Shown piece after piece: positions 1-8,922 of a stretch of DNA of 64,000 nt. The translations under genes were made by a program, and so were the position numbers. Below the pieces are notes generated by a model. The model ran no database searches. It had not been told where the DNA came from and saw only the letters and a list, made by a program, of their open reading frames with translations. Positions within the stretch are counted from its first letter, which is position 1. Each line of letters starts with the position of its first letter. Source of the DNA: Planctomycetota bacterium (GTDB taxonomy: Bacteria; Planctomycetota; UBA1135; GCA-002686595); contig JAJDEU010000056.1 in NCBI GenBank assembly GCA_029259635.1, forward strand, positions 124,001 to 188,000. The letters run 5' to 3'.

Positions 1-1163
1 AGATCGTCGGGTTCCGAAAGATAGCTCGCCACGAGGACAAGGTATTCCGGATCGGGGCGTTTGACGACGAGTTCAAAGGCGCAGCGACGAACGGCGGGAT
101 TGGAATCAACGAGGAGATCGGGCAGAAACGGACTCGCTTCGAATTCGAGCGAAGGATCCTCGAGGACAGACTGAATGGCTTGAAGTCGTTCCGTCGCAAT
201 CGAGCTCGCTAAACGGTGATCGAGTGAATCGTGCACGGTCGGTTTCGTCGTCCAGGTCAGGATGAGAAAACCGACTGGAACCGAGGTCAGCAAGAGGGTG
301 CGGACCAGGAGTCGAAGGGGGCTCGACGTATGACGCAATTGATGCACGAGAGTGCCGAGAGCTAGAAACGCTCCGAGGCAGACGACGATCGTTGGTCCGG
401 AGGGCAGATCGTTTTGGTAGGAGATGAAGACGCCGACCGCGCTCATGACGGTTCCAGCAGCCCAGCCGAAGAGCAGCCTTGCCCGAATCGTCGTCACGAA
501 CATCATGGAAGCGACGGCGGGAATCACAAGATAGGAGAACACGAGGAGCACACCGCCAATGGAGACAGAGCTCGTGACGACGAAGCCGAAGGTCACGTAG
601 AACAAGAAGTCCCACATCCTTGATTTCAGGTCAAGCTCGGTCCCGTCCGCTTCAGCTCCGCGACTCGTCAGCCGTGAGAGTTCGAAGAACGGCTTGCGAA
701 AGATCCAGTGAATCAAACCGACGACCACGTAGAGCAGTGTCGTCCACATCACCTTCTCCTTGGTCACCCAGAGGATGCTTCCGGATAAGAGCCCTCGAAC
801 TTCCTCCGCTCCGTGAGCAAGTTGAACGCTCGCAAGAACAGTACTCGCCAGTGCAACGGCGTAGATGATTCCGATGACGGCTTCGTGTGGAATGCGCTCC
901 GTTCTCGTTCGCGTGAGTGCAAAAATTCCGGCACCGATAATCGAAAAGCCCAGAGCTATCGATTGAATCTCCCACGAGTCGGACTCCAAGCTCCATCCCA
1001 AGAGGACGCCCCAAACGGATCCCAGAGCCGCGATTTGCGCGAGCGCCAGGTCAACGAAGACCACGCGGCGCTCGATGACGTGAATGCCGAGATAGACGTG
1101 GATGCCCGTGAGAACTAGGCAAGTGGCGAACGGCAACGCCATAGTCTGCAGGAGCTCTAGCAC
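1..1163 (-). CDS. Metal-ion ABC transporter permease (ZnuB/MntB-like, ABC-3 family), 3' end beyond window
   Basis: I translated this stretch by hand. It is open from a GTG at 1163 to the left edge. The N-terminal part has many hydrophobic membrane segments and a loop reading ERRVVFVDLALAQIAALGS, which matches the conserved 'F..D.L.H/Q.A..G' region of zinc/manganese ABC permeases. Membrane segments continue to about residue 300. A soluble tail follows (SNPAVRRCAFELVVKRPDPE) that looks like a HEAT-type helical repeat, which is not usual for this family. The gene starts 6 bases after the stop of the binding-protein gene, so the two are one operon. GTG 1163 keeps the LELLQ leader seen in the family; ATG 1142 is the alternative. 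The metal is probably Zn or Mn. No ATPase gene is visible, so it may lie to the left of the window. Confidence 0.85.
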   Translation of the reverse strand, partial: MLELLQTMALPFATCLVLTGIHVYLGIHVIERRVVFVDLALAQIAALGSVWGVLLGWSLESDSWEIQSIALGFSIIGAGIFALTRTRTERIPHEAVIGIIYAVALASTVLASVQLAHGAEEVRGLLSGSILWVTKEKVMWTTLLYVVVGLIHWIFRKPFFELSRLTSRGAEADGTELDLKSRMWDFLFYVTFGFVVTSSVSIGGVLLVFSYLVIPAVASMMFVTTIRARLLFGWAAGTVMSAVGVFISYQNDLPSGPTIVVCLGAFLALGTLVHQLRHTSSPLRLLVRTLLLTSVPVGFLILTWTTKPTVHDSLDHRLASSIATERLQAIQSVLEDPSLEFEASPFLPDLLVDSNPAVRRCAFELVVKRPDPEYLVLVASYLSEPDD

Positions 1164-1169
1164 GTCGTC

Positions 1170-2249
1170 CTACTCCAGCGCAGCGAGGATGCCGTCGAAC
1201 AATCCGTCGATCAAATCGAAGTAATTCTCTCGGTCGACCGCGCTTCCACAATCGATTGGTTGAATGACAATCTTCGCACGACTCTCGCCAGCGAGAACCT
1301 GCATGGCCGCACTACCGTAGAAGCCCGCTTGAAGAACGAGTTTGATCTCACGCTCTTTCAGCAACCGCAAGACGCTATCGCGGTGTCTCGCAGACGGAGG
1401 AATCCCACCCAGGCTCTCGATTTCGATCGGGATCTCGATCCCGAAGCGCTTGGCGAAATACACCCAGTTCTTGTGATAAGTCACCATTTCGAGACCTCGC
1501 AAACCCTCCGCCCTCTTGAACCAGCCGCCGAGTTTGTCGGAAAGGTCACGGCGCTCCAACCAATCGAGAAGCCGGTACTGCTTGGCCAGTCGCAATAACT
1601 TTGTGCTACCCACCGCCTCGACGAGCTCTTCTCCGAAGAGCGCGACATCCAAGCGACGTTCTAACAGCTCCAAATTGGCCGCATAGTTCTCCGCATGCAT
1701 GGGGTCGACCCGTTGCATCGACTCAGCGATGTTCGCTGCCATTGATCGCGCATTGACCGGATCGAGCCACATGTGCGGATTGCCGTCGGGATGAATATCA
1801 CCGAACTCTCGCGAGAGGACACTCGGTCGCTCAAGCGGACCGATCCCTCGACTAGCTACGCACCTCCCACCAGAACCTCGTTGAATGCGTGGATTTCCGG
1901 ACCCGATCACCACCTGTTCCGCCCAGAGTTCCAGTCGGAGTCCATTCTCGATGAACAAATCGGCATCCCGAACACGCTGGTTTAGAGTCGGCCGGGGCTG
2001 AACGTAGTGCGGGTCCTGTCGGGGGTTGGAGAGCACCTGAATCTCCACGAATTCACCGCCGATCGCCTCCGCAAAATCACCGAGCACGCCAAGTGTCACG
2101 GCCACTTGCAGCCGCTCCTCCTCACTCGCGCTTCGACGAGATGCGGCCAGCGGTGTCGCGACCAGCATCGCGCCAAGCAAGATTCCTAGGCCGTGAACTC
2201 GCCACGTTCGACGTGAACTATATTCGACCTCTTGAGTTGTGAAGAGCAT
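1170..2249 (-). CDS. Periplasmic metal-binding protein of an ABC transporter (ZnuA/TroA-like)
   Basis: This is the solute-binding component that captures Zn(II) or Mn(II) in the periplasm and hands it to the downstream permease. A signal peptide (GLGILLGAMLVATPLAASRR) is followed by the TroA/ZnuA pattern of three histidines: DPHYVQPRP, GNPHMWLDP and VTYHKNWVYF. An Asp near the C-terminus (IDCGSAVD) could be the fourth ligand. Length is about 359 residues, slightly long for the family. I choose ATG 2249 because it overlaps the TGA of the upstream barrel gene by one base (TGATG) and because the signal peptide follows closely; longer in-frame translations run through the other gene. There is no His-rich loop of the kind many ZnuA proteins carry, so the metal cannot be assigned. 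Confidence 0.9.
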   Translation of the reverse strand: MLFTTQEVEYSSRRTWRVHGLGILLGAMLVATPLAASRRSASEEERLQVAVTLGVLGDFAEAIGGEFVEIQVLSNPRQDPHYVQPRPTLNQRVRDADLFIENGLRLELWAEQVVIGSGNPRIQRGSGGRCVASRGIGPLERPSVLSREFGDIHPDGNPHMWLDPVNARSMAANIAESMQRVDPMHAENYAANLELLERRLDVALFGEELVEAVGSTKLLRLAKQYRLLDWLERRDLSDKLGGWFKRAEGLRGLEMVTYHKNWVYFAKRFGIEIPIEIESLGGIPPSARHRDSVLRLLKEREIKLVLQAGFYGSAAMQVLAGESRAKIVIQPIDCGSAVDRENYFDLIDGLFDGILAALE

Positions 2250-3496
2250 CAGCGATTTACCCAATAGGGTTCTGAGGGGTGGGCTCCGAAGACAAAACTG
2301 ATTTCGAGGAAGCCCGAGTCCAAACCATCCATTTCGGGGATGTCGCTCTCGGTGTGCTCGACTCCCACTCGGATTCGAAAAAATTCTGAACTGTAAGAAG
2401 AAAGCCACACGCCGGTTCGCGTGGTGTCCATGGATCGATCCGCGATCGCCTCGACGTTATCGCGTCGAATTCCGAGGTAGATTGTTCGAGAGAGTTGCTG
2501 TTGAGCCCAGAGGTATCCGCCTCCGGAACGGTTGAGGTCGGGCGCGTCCGAATCGTTGAAGATGTACTCGCCACCCAATAGGAAAGAGCGCGATTGTCCG
2601 CCTTCAAAGGGTTTCCAGGAGTAGAGGAAGTCCGCTCCGAAGAGCGTTCGATCGGAGTCTCCGCCACGTGCGGACAAGCCCAACTCAACGGTTTGCTCCA
2701 TCGTCCACTCGCGGAACCATCCGAGGTGTCCGATCGGCGCGTAATCTGAGGCCGCCGCCATAGGATCGATCGGTATCCCGCCACCCGAGACAACCTGCAG
2801 GGTGAGCGCGACGCTGTCCTCCTGCGACGGACCGGGCAGCTGAACCTCGGCTGAGATTCCCTCGCTGGCATAGCCCTCGTGGCCAAGAAAGTATTGAACG
2901 GCCAACGGGCGGGTCGCCCAGGGAAGGTTGTGAGTGTGGAATTTGTTGTTGTGACCGAAAGCGGTTCGAAAGCGACCGACCTTCAGGCGTATCTCGCCTT
3001 CACTCGACTCGACGAACGGAATGCTCTTGAGGATGACATAGCCCTCTTCGATCGTCAGCTCGTAGGTACCCGACACCTCGGACTCGATCGCCGCGATGAC
3101 TACGCCTTCGGCCCACGGGTCGATCACACTCCGAAAATCGAGCTCGACTTCGCGTAGTCGGAAGGAGTCATCGATCGCATCCCCGTCGTCATTGAGGACG
3201 GCGCGATCATCGGTTCTCGAGAGCAGGGTCCCGACGACCGAAATCAAGGGATTGAAAACGTTCGGAGCCCGCATCGCGATTTCGCCAGAATTGGCGGTGT
3301 CCAATCGTTCGTTGAGGAGCTCGATCTCGAACTGAAGGTCGTCGATATCCGCGTGGTATCTCTCTTCAAGCACCTTCAGACGATTCGTCAGTTCACTCGT
3401 CGTTTCGGGTTCATCGTCATGAGCGAACGCGGGGGAACTGGTTAACAGCAGGCAGACCATGGCAGCCCGCAGCGATCGGAAATCGGAATCGAACAT
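2249..3496 (-). CDS. Outer-membrane beta-barrel protein of the metal-uptake operon
   Basis: The protein has a signal peptide ending PAFAHDDEP and then a coiled-coil segment of about 40 residues (ELTNRLKVLEERYHADID). The rest is rich in alternating strands and closes with an aromatic-ended strand before YWVNR, as in porin-like barrels. It is the first gene of the operon and its TGA overlaps the ATG of the binding protein by one base. That context suggests an outer-membrane channel or receptor for the same metal; this is inference. Similar barrels occur next to ZnuA-type genes in planctomycetes and other phyla, from memory. The in-frame start further upstream is TTG (3505); ATG 3496 leaves a normal signal peptide. 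Confidence 0.7.
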   Translation of the reverse strand: MFDSDFRSLRAAMVCLLLTSSPAFAHDDEPETTSELTNRLKVLEERYHADIDDLQFEIELLNERLDTANSGEIAMRAPNVFNPLISVVGTLLSRTDDRAVLNDDGDAIDDSFRLREVELDFRSVIDPWAEGVVIAAIESEVSGTYELTIEEGYVILKSIPFVESSEGEIRLKVGRFRTAFGHNNKFHTHNLPWATRPLAVQYFLGHEGYASEGISAEVQLPGPSQEDSVALTLQVVSGGGIPIDPMAAASDYAPIGHLGWFREWTMEQTVELGLSARGGDSDRTLFGADFLYSWKPFEGGQSRSFLLGGEYIFNDSDAPDLNRSGGGYLWAQQQLSRTIYLGIRRDNVEAIADRSMDTTRTGVWLSSYSSEFFRIRVGVEHTESDIPEMDGLDSGFLEISFVFGAHPSEPYWVNR

Positions 3497-3863
3497 GTTC
3501 GGCAATCAGAAAGTGAGCTGACAGGCGTGGGGGATGTCTTTCGAGAGTTTGCCAGACGATCATTCCGTCCGGTCGCCAGCGTTGAACGAGCTAGACCAGC
3601 GAGGTCTCCCAATCTTGGCCGGACCCCGGTCCAAAAACGAAGGCTATCCGCAGATTAGAAAAAGCTTAGATGCGCTGCTTACAGAAGTGCTGATTACTGT
3701 AGATGACCAACTTTTTGAGATTAATGGCCGACGAGTCCCCGGTTCGACGCGGTCGAGCTTGGCTGGATGGAGCCTTTGCGAAAAGAATAGCCCCGACACT
3801 TATATACAGGGATGGGCATCGAATTGAAGCGGAGTAAAATTCGGCAACGTCACCTCCCCATTC
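3497..3863. other. Intergenic region between divergent metal-uptake operon and Smr gene
   Basis: About 370 bases with no convincing gene. It should carry the divergent promoters of the minus-strand metal operon and the plus-strand Smr gene. The middle (about 3640-3730) is AT-richer than its surroundings. I looked for a Zur/Fur-type palindrome and did not find a clear one. Confidence 0.5.
3776..3806 (+). promoter_or_regulatory. Possible sigma-70-type promoter for the Smr gene
   Basis: TTGCGA at 3776-3781 and TTATAT at 3800-3805 are 18 bases apart, in an AT-rich patch about 60 bases before the Smr start codon. The match is by eye only. Confidence 0.3.
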
Positions 3864-4121
3864 ATGATCTCCATCGACCTCCACGGACACTCGCCCCAGA
3901 GCGCGTTGCGCTTATTGGGTCAGGAGCTCCACTCCGCCCGAGTTCGCGGCCTAGCCGAGGTCACGGTAATCACGGGCCGGGGAGTGGGAAATCGGCGAGG
4001 TGAGCCTGTCCTCCGGGGCTACGTCGAAACCTGGTTGAAGGGCACAGACGGTGTGCGCTATGGCGTGGTGAGCTACGAGCGAAGTCGCGATGGCGGTTCG
4101 TTGCGGGTTCGATTGGGCTAG
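3864..4121 (+). CDS. Stand-alone Smr-domain protein
   Basis: An 85-residue protein made of almost nothing but an Smr domain, the fold also found at the C-terminus of MutS2. It starts with the diagnostic IDLHGHSP motif, continues with the VTVITGRGVGNRRGEPVLRG loop that fits the conserved 'H/TGRG....G' box, and ends in a basic strand. Smr domains bind or nick nucleic acids, acting in DNA recombination control or on stalled ribosomes and mRNA. The cellular target of such small versions is unknown. The gene stands alone: the metal operon diverges upstream, and the structured element follows downstream. Confidence 0.85.
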   Translation: MISIDLHGHSPQSALRLLGQELHSARVRGLAEVTVITGRGVGNRRGEPVLRGYVETWLKGTDGVRYGVVSYERSRDGGSLRVRLG

Positions 4122-4189
4122 ACGGTGAGGGCTGGGGCAGGGGGGCCGCGGCAGCACCAACCGCCCTTCCGCTGACACTAGGATTTCGG

Positions 4190-4349
4190 AACTGACTGGG
4201 TTCCGTGGGGAAAGCCTCACCTAAGCCAAGACGCGGACCGGCCTTAAAGCGCACTCGACTGCGCCCGGGCCTCGAACCGTTAAAACGGCCAGAACCTCCG
4301 GACAGGCAAGTGCTTAGCGCGGGTCTCCCCCCACGGAACCCAGTCAGTT
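4190..4349. ncRNA. Structured RNA candidate (or small inverted-repeat element) closed by a perfect 21-bp stem
   Basis: Bases 4190-4210 are the exact reverse complement of 4329-4349 (21 of 21). Inside, CTAAGC (4221-4226) pairs with GCTTAG (4312-4317). GGCC (4240-4243) can pair with GGCC (4268-4271) around the hairpin GCGCA/TGCGC (4249-4253 with 4260-4264). CCGT/ACGG with a TAAA loop lies at 4277-4288. Such nested pairing suggests a folded RNA of about 160 nt. It lies 127 bases upstream of the ArsR-methyltransferase/metH operon, so a cis-regulatory leader is possible. A free 6S-like RNA or a MITE with 21-bp ends are the alternatives. I could not match it to SAM, SAH or cobalamin riboswitch consensus motifs. 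No target-site duplication is evident. Confidence 0.45.
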
Positions 4350-4476
4350 TCAGACGGCGACTCGGGTTAGAAGGCCGAGCGACCAAACCGCCCCCCCGCG
4401 ATTTCTCCTGTTTCTGCCCTCGGATTGCGGCGTGAGCCGCCCCTAGGCCGACAAACCATCATAGAATCTGGATAAG

Positions 4477-5409
4477 ATGATTGGATTAACTGGTGCCACT
4501 CGATTGATGAAAGCTCTGGGCGACGAAACTCGTCTGCGGATTCTCCAGCTTTTGGGTGAGGAAGAGCTCTCGGGCAGTGACCTGATGGAGATCCTCAACA
4601 TGGGTCAAAGCCGGATCTCGACGCACCTGGCTCTCCTGAAGGAGGTCGGTCTCGTGATTGACCGGCGAGCGGGCCGACGCAGCTACTACTCGATCCACGC
4701 TGGCCCCGCCGCATCTCTCTGGGAGCGAGTTCTCGCCGAGAGCGAAAAGAGCCCGGAGTTCGAAGCCGACCGCGAAGGACTCGAAGCTCTTCGCCGCCGA
4801 CGGGTCGACACGACGCGCTCTTACTTCGACCGAGTCGCCGCATCGTTCGGGCAACAACCGCTGCCCGGCCGCACGTGGGAAGGGCTCGCGCGTGGAGTCT
4901 TGCAGCTCGCACCGCGAGTGCGATACGCCGACCTCGGAATCGGCGACGGCATGTTGACGCTGATGCTCTCCGAGGTCGCGCGCAGTGTGACAGCCGTCGA
5001 CATCTCCGTGGAGATGCTTGGACAGCTCTCGACGCTCGCCAAATCGAAGAACATCACCAACATCGAGACCGTCGAAGGTGAGATTGAAGATCTCCCGCTC
5101 CCCGATGCTTCTCACGACATCGCGGTTCTCAGCCAGGCGCTCCACTACGCGGATTCGCCTGCGCGAGCCTTAGCGGAAGCCCACCGAATCCTCGTTCCGG
5201 GTGGACGCGTCCTCGTCATCGAACTCCTTGCTCACACCGAGGATTGGGTTCGCGAGAAACTGCAACATCGCCACCTCGGCTTCACCGAATCACACCTTGA
5301 GGCAATGCTCAAGGAGTCGGGCTTCCGTCACTCCAAGGTTATCCGCGCCGCACGTGACGCAGAACCCCCTCACTTCATGACTCTCATTGCTACCGGCACC
5401 AAGAGCTGA
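4477..5409 (+). CDS. ArsR-family regulator fused to a SAM-dependent methyltransferase
   Basis: Residues 1-100 are an ArsR-type winged helix (MKALGDETRLRILQLL, then the recognition region QSRISTHLALLKEVGLV). Residues from about 135 form a class I methyltransferase with the SAM-binding glycine loop DLGIGDGMLTL starting at Asp152 and the acidic motif VDISVEML. The metal-binding ELCVCDL-type motif of metal-sensing ArsR proteins is missing, so it is unlikely to sense metal. It lies 9 bases before metH. In proteobacteria, ArsR-like proteins with and without this methyltransferase domain (SahR group) control methionine-cycle genes in response to S-adenosylhomocysteine. By analogy this protein probably senses SAM or SAH and controls its own operon. 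Whether the methyltransferase domain is catalytic or only a ligand sensor is open. Confidence 0.88.
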   Translation: MIGLTGATRLMKALGDETRLRILQLLGEEELSGSDLMEILNMGQSRISTHLALLKEVGLVIDRRAGRRSYYSIHAGPAASLWERVLAESEKSPEFEADREGLEALRRRRVDTTRSYFDRVAASFGQQPLPGRTWEGLARGVLQLAPRVRYADLGIGDGMLTLMLSEVARSVTAVDISVEMLGQLSTLAKSKNITNIETVEGEIEDLPLPDASHDIAVLSQALHYADSPARALAEAHRILVPGGRVLVIELLAHTEDWVREKLQHRHLGFTESHLEAMLKESGFRHSKVIRAARDAEPPHFMTLIATGTKS

Positions 5410-5418
5410 CACGACACC

Positions 5419-8400
5419 ATGACTTCTTCTTTTAGGGACGCTCTCGAGCGTCGCGTTCTCGTCATCGACGGGGCGATGGGCACGCAGATCCACGCGGCGC
5501 ATCTCGATCTCGATAAGGACTTTCTCGGCCTTGAGAATTGTTCCGAGATCATCTCGATCACCCGCCCCGAAGTTCTGCGCTCCATCCACGAGAACTATCT
5601 GAAGGTAGGCTGCGATGCGGTCGAGACGAACAGCTTCGGGGGAGCGACTTATGTCCTCGCGGAGTTCGGGCTCGAAGACCGCACTCGCGAGATCAACCGA
5701 CGATCCGCCGAGATCGCGCGCGATGTTTGCGAGGAGTACTCAACGCCCGAAAAGCCACGCTTCGCCATCGGCTCGATGGGTCCGGGAACCAAGCTCGCCA
5801 GTCTGGGGCAGATGAGCTACGACGACCTCAAAGCGTCGTATACCGAACAAGCTCTCGGGCTGGCCGAAGGCGGCGCCGATGCTTTCGCGATCGAGACCTG
5901 CCAAGACCCGCTGCAGACCAAGGCGGCGATGAATGCGGCAATTTTTGCGCGCGAGGAAGTCGGGCGTGACATTCCGATCATCGTCAGCGTCACCATGGAG
6001 GTCACCGGAACGATGCTGGTGGGAACGGAAATGGCGGCAGCCATCGCGCTCCTGGCTCCCTATCCGATCGACCTGATCAGTATCAACTGTGCTACGGGTC
6101 CTCGCGAAATGAGCGAGCACATCCGTTTGCTCGGACAGACCTGCCGGACCGCAATCGGTTGCTATCCCAATGCGGGCCTGCCCCAGCTGGTCGATGGCCA
6201 ACCGCACTACCCGCTGACTCCTTCAGAGCTGGCGGAGTGGTTGGTTCGGTTCGTCGAAGAGGATGGACTCGGCCTTGTCGGCGGGTGCTGTGGAACCACG
6301 CCCGAACACATGAAAGCCGTCGTCGATGCGATCGGTGTACGCGCGCCCCTCAAGCGCAAGGTGGCCTTTCAACCCTCGGTGACGAGTATCTACAGCGCAG
6401 TCGAACAGCTGCAAGAAAACTCGGTCCTCTTGGTCGGAGAGCGGTCGAACTCGAACGGAAGCAAGGCCTTTCGCGAGCACCTGCTGGAAGAAAACGTCGA
6501 GGGCATGGTTCAGATCGGTCGCGACCAGGTACGCGATGGAAGCCACGTCATCGACGTCTGCACGGCCTACGTCGGGCGCGACGAAGTTGCGGACATGACG
6601 CAATTGATCGAGCGTTATCGGACGGAGATCTCCGTGCCGCTCATGATCGACTCGACCGAGACGCCCGTGCTGACCGCAGCTCTGAAGCTCGTCGGCGGCC
6701 GCTGCATCATCAACTCCGTCAATCTGGAAGATGGGCTCACGCGTTGTAGCGAAGTCCTCCCCCTCGCTGCAGAGTTCGGCAGCGCCGTCGTTTGCCTGAC
6801 GATCGACGAAGAGGGCATGGCGAAGACTGCCGAAGACAAGCTGCGCATCGCTCGTCGGCTATACGACATCTGCACGATCGACTACGGATTGCGTCCGGAA
6901 GATCTGATGTTCGACGTGCTGACCTTTACGATCTGCACCGGCAACGAAGACGACCGCAGGCTCGGCCTCGAGACGCTCGAAGGTATTCGACTGGTTCGCG
7001 AAGCCCTGCCGGGCGTCGGGCTCCTGCTCGGACTCTCGAACATTTCCTTCGGTCTTCGTCCGGCCGCCAGGCACGCGCTCAACTCGGTCTACCTGCACCA
7101 TGCGCAAGACGCCGGTCTCACGGCCGCGATCTTGCACTCGGCCCGTATCGAGCCGCTGCACAAAATTCCCGCGGAGGTTCGCCAGACTTGCGAAGACCTG
7201 ATCTTCGACAATCGCCGTGAGGGCTACGATCCGCTCGAGAAGCTGATGGAGCTGTTCGACGGAGTCGACGTCAAGGCGAAGGCCGAGCGCGAAGTGCCCA
7301 CGAAGGTCGACGAGCGATTGACCTGGCGCATTGTCGAGGGCGAGCGCACCGGCCTCGAAGAGGACCTCGATCTCGCGCTCAAAGAAAAGCCGCCGCTCGA
7401 GATCATCAACACCGACCTGCTGAACGGCATGGCGGTGGTTGGTGACCTGTTTGGACGCGGCGAAATGCAGCTGCCCTTCGTGCTGCGCTCGGCGGAGACA
7501 ATGAAAGCGGCGGTTGCTCACCTCGAGCCGCACATGGATCGCCTGGAGAACAAGTCTCTTGGAAAGATCGTGCTCGCAACCGTACGCGGTGACGTCCACG
7601 ATATCGGCAAAAACTTGGTCGACATCATCCTCACGAACAACGGCTATACCGTCTACAACATCGGCATCAAGCAGCCGGTTGAGCGCATCATCGAGGCCGT
7701 TGAACAACACAAGCCCGACGTGATTGGGTTGAGCGGTTTGCTCGTCAAGAGCACCGTGGTCATGCGCGAGAATCTGGAAGAGCTCAACCGTCGGGAGATC
7801 GACCTGCCCGTTCTTCTCGGCGGAGCAGCCCTGACCCGCGGCTACGTGGAGGACGACTGCCGTCGCACTTACAACGGTCCGCTCTACTACGCAAAGGACG
7901 CTTTCGAGGGCCTCAACGTTATGGGCCGGATCGCCGCGGGCGAACCGAAGCCGGCCGTCGTCGAGAAGAAGGCGACGCACAAACGCACAGCGGCGATCTC
8001 GGCGTCCGTCAGCGCCGCTCTCGACGGAACTCAACCCGTCGGGCTTAACGGTCGGCCGATGGAAGAGCTCGACGAGCTCCTGATTCCGTCTGCGGATCTC
8101 GCGCGCGAGATCACCTATCCGAAGCCGCCCTTCCTCGGTCACCGGCTGGTCGAAGGGATCAATCTTCAGAGCGTCTTGCCCTTTGTGAATCCGATCACGC
8201 TGTTCCAGTTTCAGTGGGGCTATCGGCGCAAGAACAAGCCTCAGCAGGAGTACAAGGCGTTCATTGAGAACCACGTCAAGCCGATCTATCACGAGCTAGC
8301 GAAGCAGTGTTCCCAGGAATCGATCCTGAAAAACGTCGCCTCCTATGGCTATTGGAAGTGCTTCCCCGAAGGCAACACGCTTGTGTTGGTTCATCCAGAG

Positions 8401-8907
8401 GATGAGTCACGAGAAGTCGCGCGCTTTACCTTCCCGCGTCAGGCCGGGAAGAAGAACCTCTGCATCTCCGACTTCTTTCACACGGTCAATGGCGAACTCG
8501 ACACCGTCGCTCTTCAGGTTGTCACCGTCGGACAAGGCGCGTCCGAGGTCGCCCGCGAGTGGTTCAAATCGGACCGCTATCAGGACTACCTCCACCTGCA
8601 CGGCCTCTCCGTTGAAGTCGCCGAGGGTCTGTCGGAATACATTCACAGACAGATTCGTGGCGAGCTCGGCATCACCGGTGATGATGCTCGCGACATGCGC
8701 GACATCTTCAAACAGGGCTATCGCGGCTCGCGCTATTCCTTCGGCTACCCCGCTTGCCCGAACCTCGCCGACCAGGAGATCCTTCTCGATCTTCTGCACG
8801 CGGATGAGATCGGCATCAAGCTCTCCGACGAAGATCAGCTGTGGCCGGAGCAATCGACCTCTGCCATCGTCTGCCACCACCCCGCCGCCAAGTACTTCAC
8901 TCTCTAA
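5419..8907 (+). CDS. metH: Cobalamin-dependent methionine synthase
   Basis: This 1162-residue enzyme transfers the methyl group of 5-methyltetrahydrofolate to homocysteine through cobalamin, making methionine in the cytoplasm. The order of domains is complete. Homocysteine-binding domain, residues 1-320, with zinc ligands Cys224 (INCATGP), Cys290 and Cys291 (GGCCGTT). Folate (pterin) domain, about 335-595. Cap and B12 domain, about 630-860, with DVHDIGKN carrying the axial ligand His727. C-terminal SAM-binding reactivation domain, about 900-1160, with RYSFGYPACPNLADQ. Length is slightly shorter than the E. coli enzyme. It is the middle gene of an operon with the ArsR-methyltransferase upstream and a methyltransferase 15 bases downstream. 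No metF or B12 synthesis gene is nearby. Confidence 0.98.
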   Translation: MTSSFRDALERRVLVIDGAMGTQIHAAHLDLDKDFLGLENCSEIISITRPEVLRSIHENYLKVGCDAVETNSFGGATYVLAEFGLEDRTREINRRSAEIARDVCEEYSTPEKPRFAIGSMGPGTKLASLGQMSYDDLKASYTEQALGLAEGGADAFAIETCQDPLQTKAAMNAAIFAREEVGRDIPIIVSVTMEVTGTMLVGTEMAAAIALLAPYPIDLISINCATGPREMSEHIRLLGQTCRTAIGCYPNAGLPQLVDGQPHYPLTPSELAEWLVRFVEEDGLGLVGGCCGTTPEHMKAVVDAIGVRAPLKRKVAFQPSVTSIYSAVEQLQENSVLLVGERSNSNGSKAFREHLLEENVEGMVQIGRDQVRDGSHVIDVCTAYVGRDEVADMTQLIERYRTEISVPLMIDSTETPVLTAALKLVGGRCIINSVNLEDGLTRCSEVLPLAAEFGSAVVCLTIDEEGMAKTAEDKLRIARRLYDICTIDYGLRPEDLMFDVLTFTICTGNEDDRRLGLETLEGIRLVREALPGVGLLLGLSNISFGLRPAARHALNSVYLHHAQDAGLTAAILHSARIEPLHKIPAEVRQTCEDLIFDNRREGYDPLEKLMELFDGVDVKAKAEREVPTKVDERLTWRIVEGERTGLEEDLDLALKEKPPLEIINTDLLNGMAVVGDLFGRGEMQLPFVLRSAETMKAAVAHLEPHMDRLENKSLGKIVLATVRGDVHDIGKNLVDIILTNNGYTVYNIGIKQPVERIIEAVEQHKPDVIGLSGLLVKSTVVMRENLEELNRREIDLPVLLGGAALTRGYVEDDCRRTYNGPLYYAKDAFEGLNVMGRIAAGEPKPAVVEKKATHKRTAAISASVSAALDGTQPVGLNGRPMEELDELLIPSADLAREITYPKPPFLGHRLVEGINLQSVLPFVNPITLFQFQWGYRRKNKPQQEYKAFIENHVKPIYHELAKQCSQESILKNVASYGYWKCFPEGNTLVLVHPEDESREVARFTFPRQAGKKNLCISDFFHTVNGELDTVALQVVTVGQGASEVAREWFKSDRYQDYLHLHGLSVEVAEGLSEYIHRQIRGELGITGDDARDMRDIFKQGYRGSRYSFGYPACPNLADQEILLDLLHADEIGIKLSDEDQLWPEQSTSAIVCHHPAAKYFTL

Positions 8908-8922
8908 GTAGGGACTCTTTCT

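Noticed and set aside
3506..3700. Zur/Fur box before the metal-uptake operon
   Set aside because: AT-rich patches are present, but no palindrome close to a known Zur or Fur consensus could be found by eye.
4262..4285. GGTTCGAGGCCC on the minus strand, resembling a tRNA T-loop
   Set aside because: No acceptor stem, anticodon arm or D-arm can be built around it; it is part of the structured element at 4190-4349.
6859..8292. Long open frame (477 codons) on the strand opposite metH
   Set aside because: The sequence is not protein-like and lies wholly inside metH; it is the usual antisense frame in GC-rich coding DNA.
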